Shown: positions 62,664-64,000 of the stretch, piece by piece
How positions within the stretch are numbered: the first letter of the stretch is position 1
How the letters are laid out: the number at the start of each line of letters is the position of its first letter
Assembly: GCA_023205875.1 (NCBI GenBank)
Contig: CP060767.1
Location: forward strand, 186,001 to 250,000
Source: Chloropicon primus
Lineage: Eukaryota > Chlorophyta > Chloropicophyceae > Chloropicales > Chloropicaceae
Reading direction: 5' to 3'
DNA length: 64,000 bases
Translations under genes and position numbers: made by a program
Notes under the pieces: model-generated
The model's database searches: none
Told to the model about the DNA's origin: nothing
What the model saw: only the letters and a program-made list of their open reading frames with translations

Positions 62664-64000
62664 TTACGGCCTTGATGATGATGATGATGACCCGGCGTTG
62701 AGCTTTTCGAGGACGTTCTCCAAGGCTATGCCCCACTGGGTCCAGTGCGTTCCCCCCTGGCAGAACACCGCGTAGGGCTCCCTCAGCGGCCCGTCGCAGG
62801 TCATCTCCCCGGTGCTGCCAGCCACGAAAGTGCCGTCCGCGAAGACGACTTGGTCGGCGTAGCCTGGCGTGTCCCCCGGCACGGGGTTGACGAACGAGTT
62901 CACCGGCGACGCCTCCTGGACCGCCTTGCAGAAGGAAAGGAGCTCCTCCTCGCTCCTCAGCTTCACTGCGGTCACGAAGTCTCTTCTCTCGGCTCGCCGC
63001 GGGGGTAGGACCTCGTAACCCAGCCGGTCCATGACGTGGGCAATCAGTCTGCTCCCCTTGAGACCCTCCCCCACCGCGTGCGGGGCCATGTAAAGGCCCT
63101 GGAGCAGGAGCCTGTTTGTGTCCCCGAGGTGGGCCCCGTTGTCGCTCCCGGCGCCGGGAACCGTCAGCCTGGCCACCGCTTTGGCGACGAGGTCCCCCCT
63201 CCCCGCGACGTAACCCCCGCAGGGCGCTATGGTCCCCCCCGGGGACTTGATCAAGCTGCCCATCATCAGATCCGCGCCGATTTCGGGGCTCACCGGCTCC
63301 CTCTCCTCGACGAACTCCCCGTAGCAGTTGTCCACCAGGACGAGGCACCCCGGCGGGGCCTTCCTGCGGACGAGGTCCACGAAGTCCTTGATCTCCCCGA
63401 GGCTGTAGGTGGGCCTGAACTTGTAGCCGCAGGACCTCTGGAGGAAGCACACCGAGGGCTTCTTGGACTCCAAGCTTGCTTCTATGGCTTCCCAGTCCAA
63501 GGTGCCGTCTTCCTTCAGGCCCACCGTCTCGTACCGAACCCCCCAGTCGACCAGGGTCCCGGCGTCGCAGGACCCCTTGCCGCCGACGACCTCCTCCAGG
63601 GTGTCGTACGGCGAGCCCGAGCAGGACAGGAGGACGCTCCCCGGCCTCAGCACCCCGTAGAGGCCGCAGGCTATGGCATGGGTCCCGCTGACAATGTTCG
63701 CCCTCACGACCGCTGCCTCGCACTCCCACACTTCCCGGAAGACCTCGTCCAAGACCGACCGCCCGACGTCCCCTATGCCGTACCCGCTGCTGGTGCTCTG
63801 CACGTGGTGGGACCCCACCCTGCACATCCGAAACGCCCTCAGCACTCTCCTCTGGTGCTCCGCGGTCCGAAGGTCCTCCGCGTGAAACTCCTGCTGCAGG
63901 GAGAGCGCCACGTCCCAGACGTCCAGACTGCTGCTGCTGCTGCCACGAGGAAGAGGACCAGAAGATGCTGGTGTCGATGAAGAGGAACAAACGGTTGCAG
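62664..64000 (-). CDS. PLP-dependent enzyme of the methionine gamma-lyase/YnbB ('aluminium resistance') family, 5' end beyond window
   Basis: Fold-type I PLP enzyme of the Cys/Met-metabolism superfamily, usually annotated as a cystathionine beta-lyase-like aluminium-resistance protein; the true substrate is unsettled. The conserved protein starts about 63911 (VALSLQQEFHAEDLRTAEHQ), but no ATG is in frame. The frame stays open to the window edge through Ser/Pro-rich codons that could be a targeting peptide, so the gene continues beyond 64000 or starts in another exon. Motifs: SGYGIGDVGR, then NIVSGTHAIACGLYGVLRPG, then LVLVDNCYGEF with the PLP-contacting Asp, then GSLIKSPGGTIAPCGGYVAG with the Schiff-base Lys, and a C-terminus QGGTHWTQWGIALENVL. 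At about 415 aa it matches bacterial members. Most relatives I know are bacterial, so a plastid or transfer origin is possible. Confidence 0.88.
   Translation of the reverse strand, partial: ATVCSSSSTPASSGPLPRGSSSSSLDVWDVALSLQQEFHAEDLRTAEHQRRVLRAFRMCRVGSHHVQSTSSGYGIGDVGRSVLDEVFREVWECEAAVVRANIVSGTHAIACGLYGVLRPGSVLLSCSGSPYDTLEEVVGGKGSCDAGTLVDWGVRYETVGLKEDGTLDWEAIEASLESKKPSVCFLQRSCGYKFRPTYSLGEIKDFVDLVRRKAPPGCLVLVDNCYGEFVEEREPVSPEIGADLMMGSLIKSPGGTIAPCGGYVAGRGDLVAKAVARLTVPGAGSDNGAHLGDTNRLLLQGLYMAPHAVGEGLKGSRLIAHVMDRLGYEVLPPRRAERRDFVTAVKLRSEEELLSFCKAVQEASPVNSFVNPVPGDTPGYADQVVFADGTFVAGSTGEMTCDGPLREPYAVFCQGGTHWTQWGIALENVLEKLNAGSSSSSSRP

Overview
The window is nuclear DNA from a small, gene-dense, intron-poor eukaryote. 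Its genes have short GT-AG introns near their 5' ends. It carries a plastid-type stearoyl-ACP desaturase next to VPS13, SEC31, IFT122, H2A.Z, UBC13 and TFIIA-gamma. The best reading is a unicellular green alga of prasinophyte grade that builds or once built a cilium. A Chloropicophyceae-like picoalga is my guess, with low confidence, based partly on the F-box/ankyrin family whose repeats read RSQDPPCPW.

Layout, left to right: PP4R3 (5' end only, -), stearoyl-ACP desaturase (+), secreted Ser/Gly-rich protein (-), BET bromodomain protein (-), NOC1/MAK21 ribosome-biogenesis factor (+), type II membrane glycosyltransferase (-), IFT122 (+), UBC13 (-), secreted protein of unrecognised family (+), histone H2A.Z (+), RNA 3'-phosphate cyclase (-), Sfp-type phosphopantetheinyl transferase (+), Na+-coupled SNF/NSS transporter (-), F-box/ankyrin pseudogene (+), HD-domain phosphohydrolase (-), focadhesin/RST1-like HEAT protein (+), truncated ankyrin pseudogene (-), SEC31 (-), TFIIA-gamma (+), orphan 179-aa protein (-), SVIP-like p97-interacting small protein (+), cell-surface LamG/cadherin-like protein (-), a 9.3-kb intronless VPS13 (-), filamin-repeat protein (+), and a PLP enzyme of the YnbB/methionine gamma-lyase type (-, runs off the window). 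Genes mostly alternate in divergent and convergent pairs. Convergent stop codons are as little as 6-87 bp apart, and sequence complexity is concentrated in the divergent 5' regions.

The main discovery is in those 5' regions. A short element starting CTTTC, with core GANCCCTC and ending near TTGAAGG, occurs about 30 times, upstream of most genes or in introns and never inside a large CDS. It nearly always points in the direction of the downstream gene. Copies recur at 156-190 bp spacing, and about twelve lie 69-84 nt downstream of a splice-donor-like AG|GTRAGT. One unit is a real coding-region intron (phosphopantetheinyl transferase, 170 bp). Two others form back-to-back intron-like units of 176 and 171 bp upstream of the BET gene with nothing between them, like a recursive splice site. 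The copies also share a three-base register in which the variable positions fall on every third base. I read this as a family of 5'-biased, introner-like or promoter-intron units. That interpretation is inference; the copies, spacing and orientation are seen directly.

The genes have no obvious shared pathway. They look like ordinary housekeeping (chromatin, transcription, ribosome assembly, ER export, ubiquitin) plus ciliary, surface and membrane-contact functions. No mobile element with coding capacity, CRISPR array, rRNA or convincing tRNA was seen.
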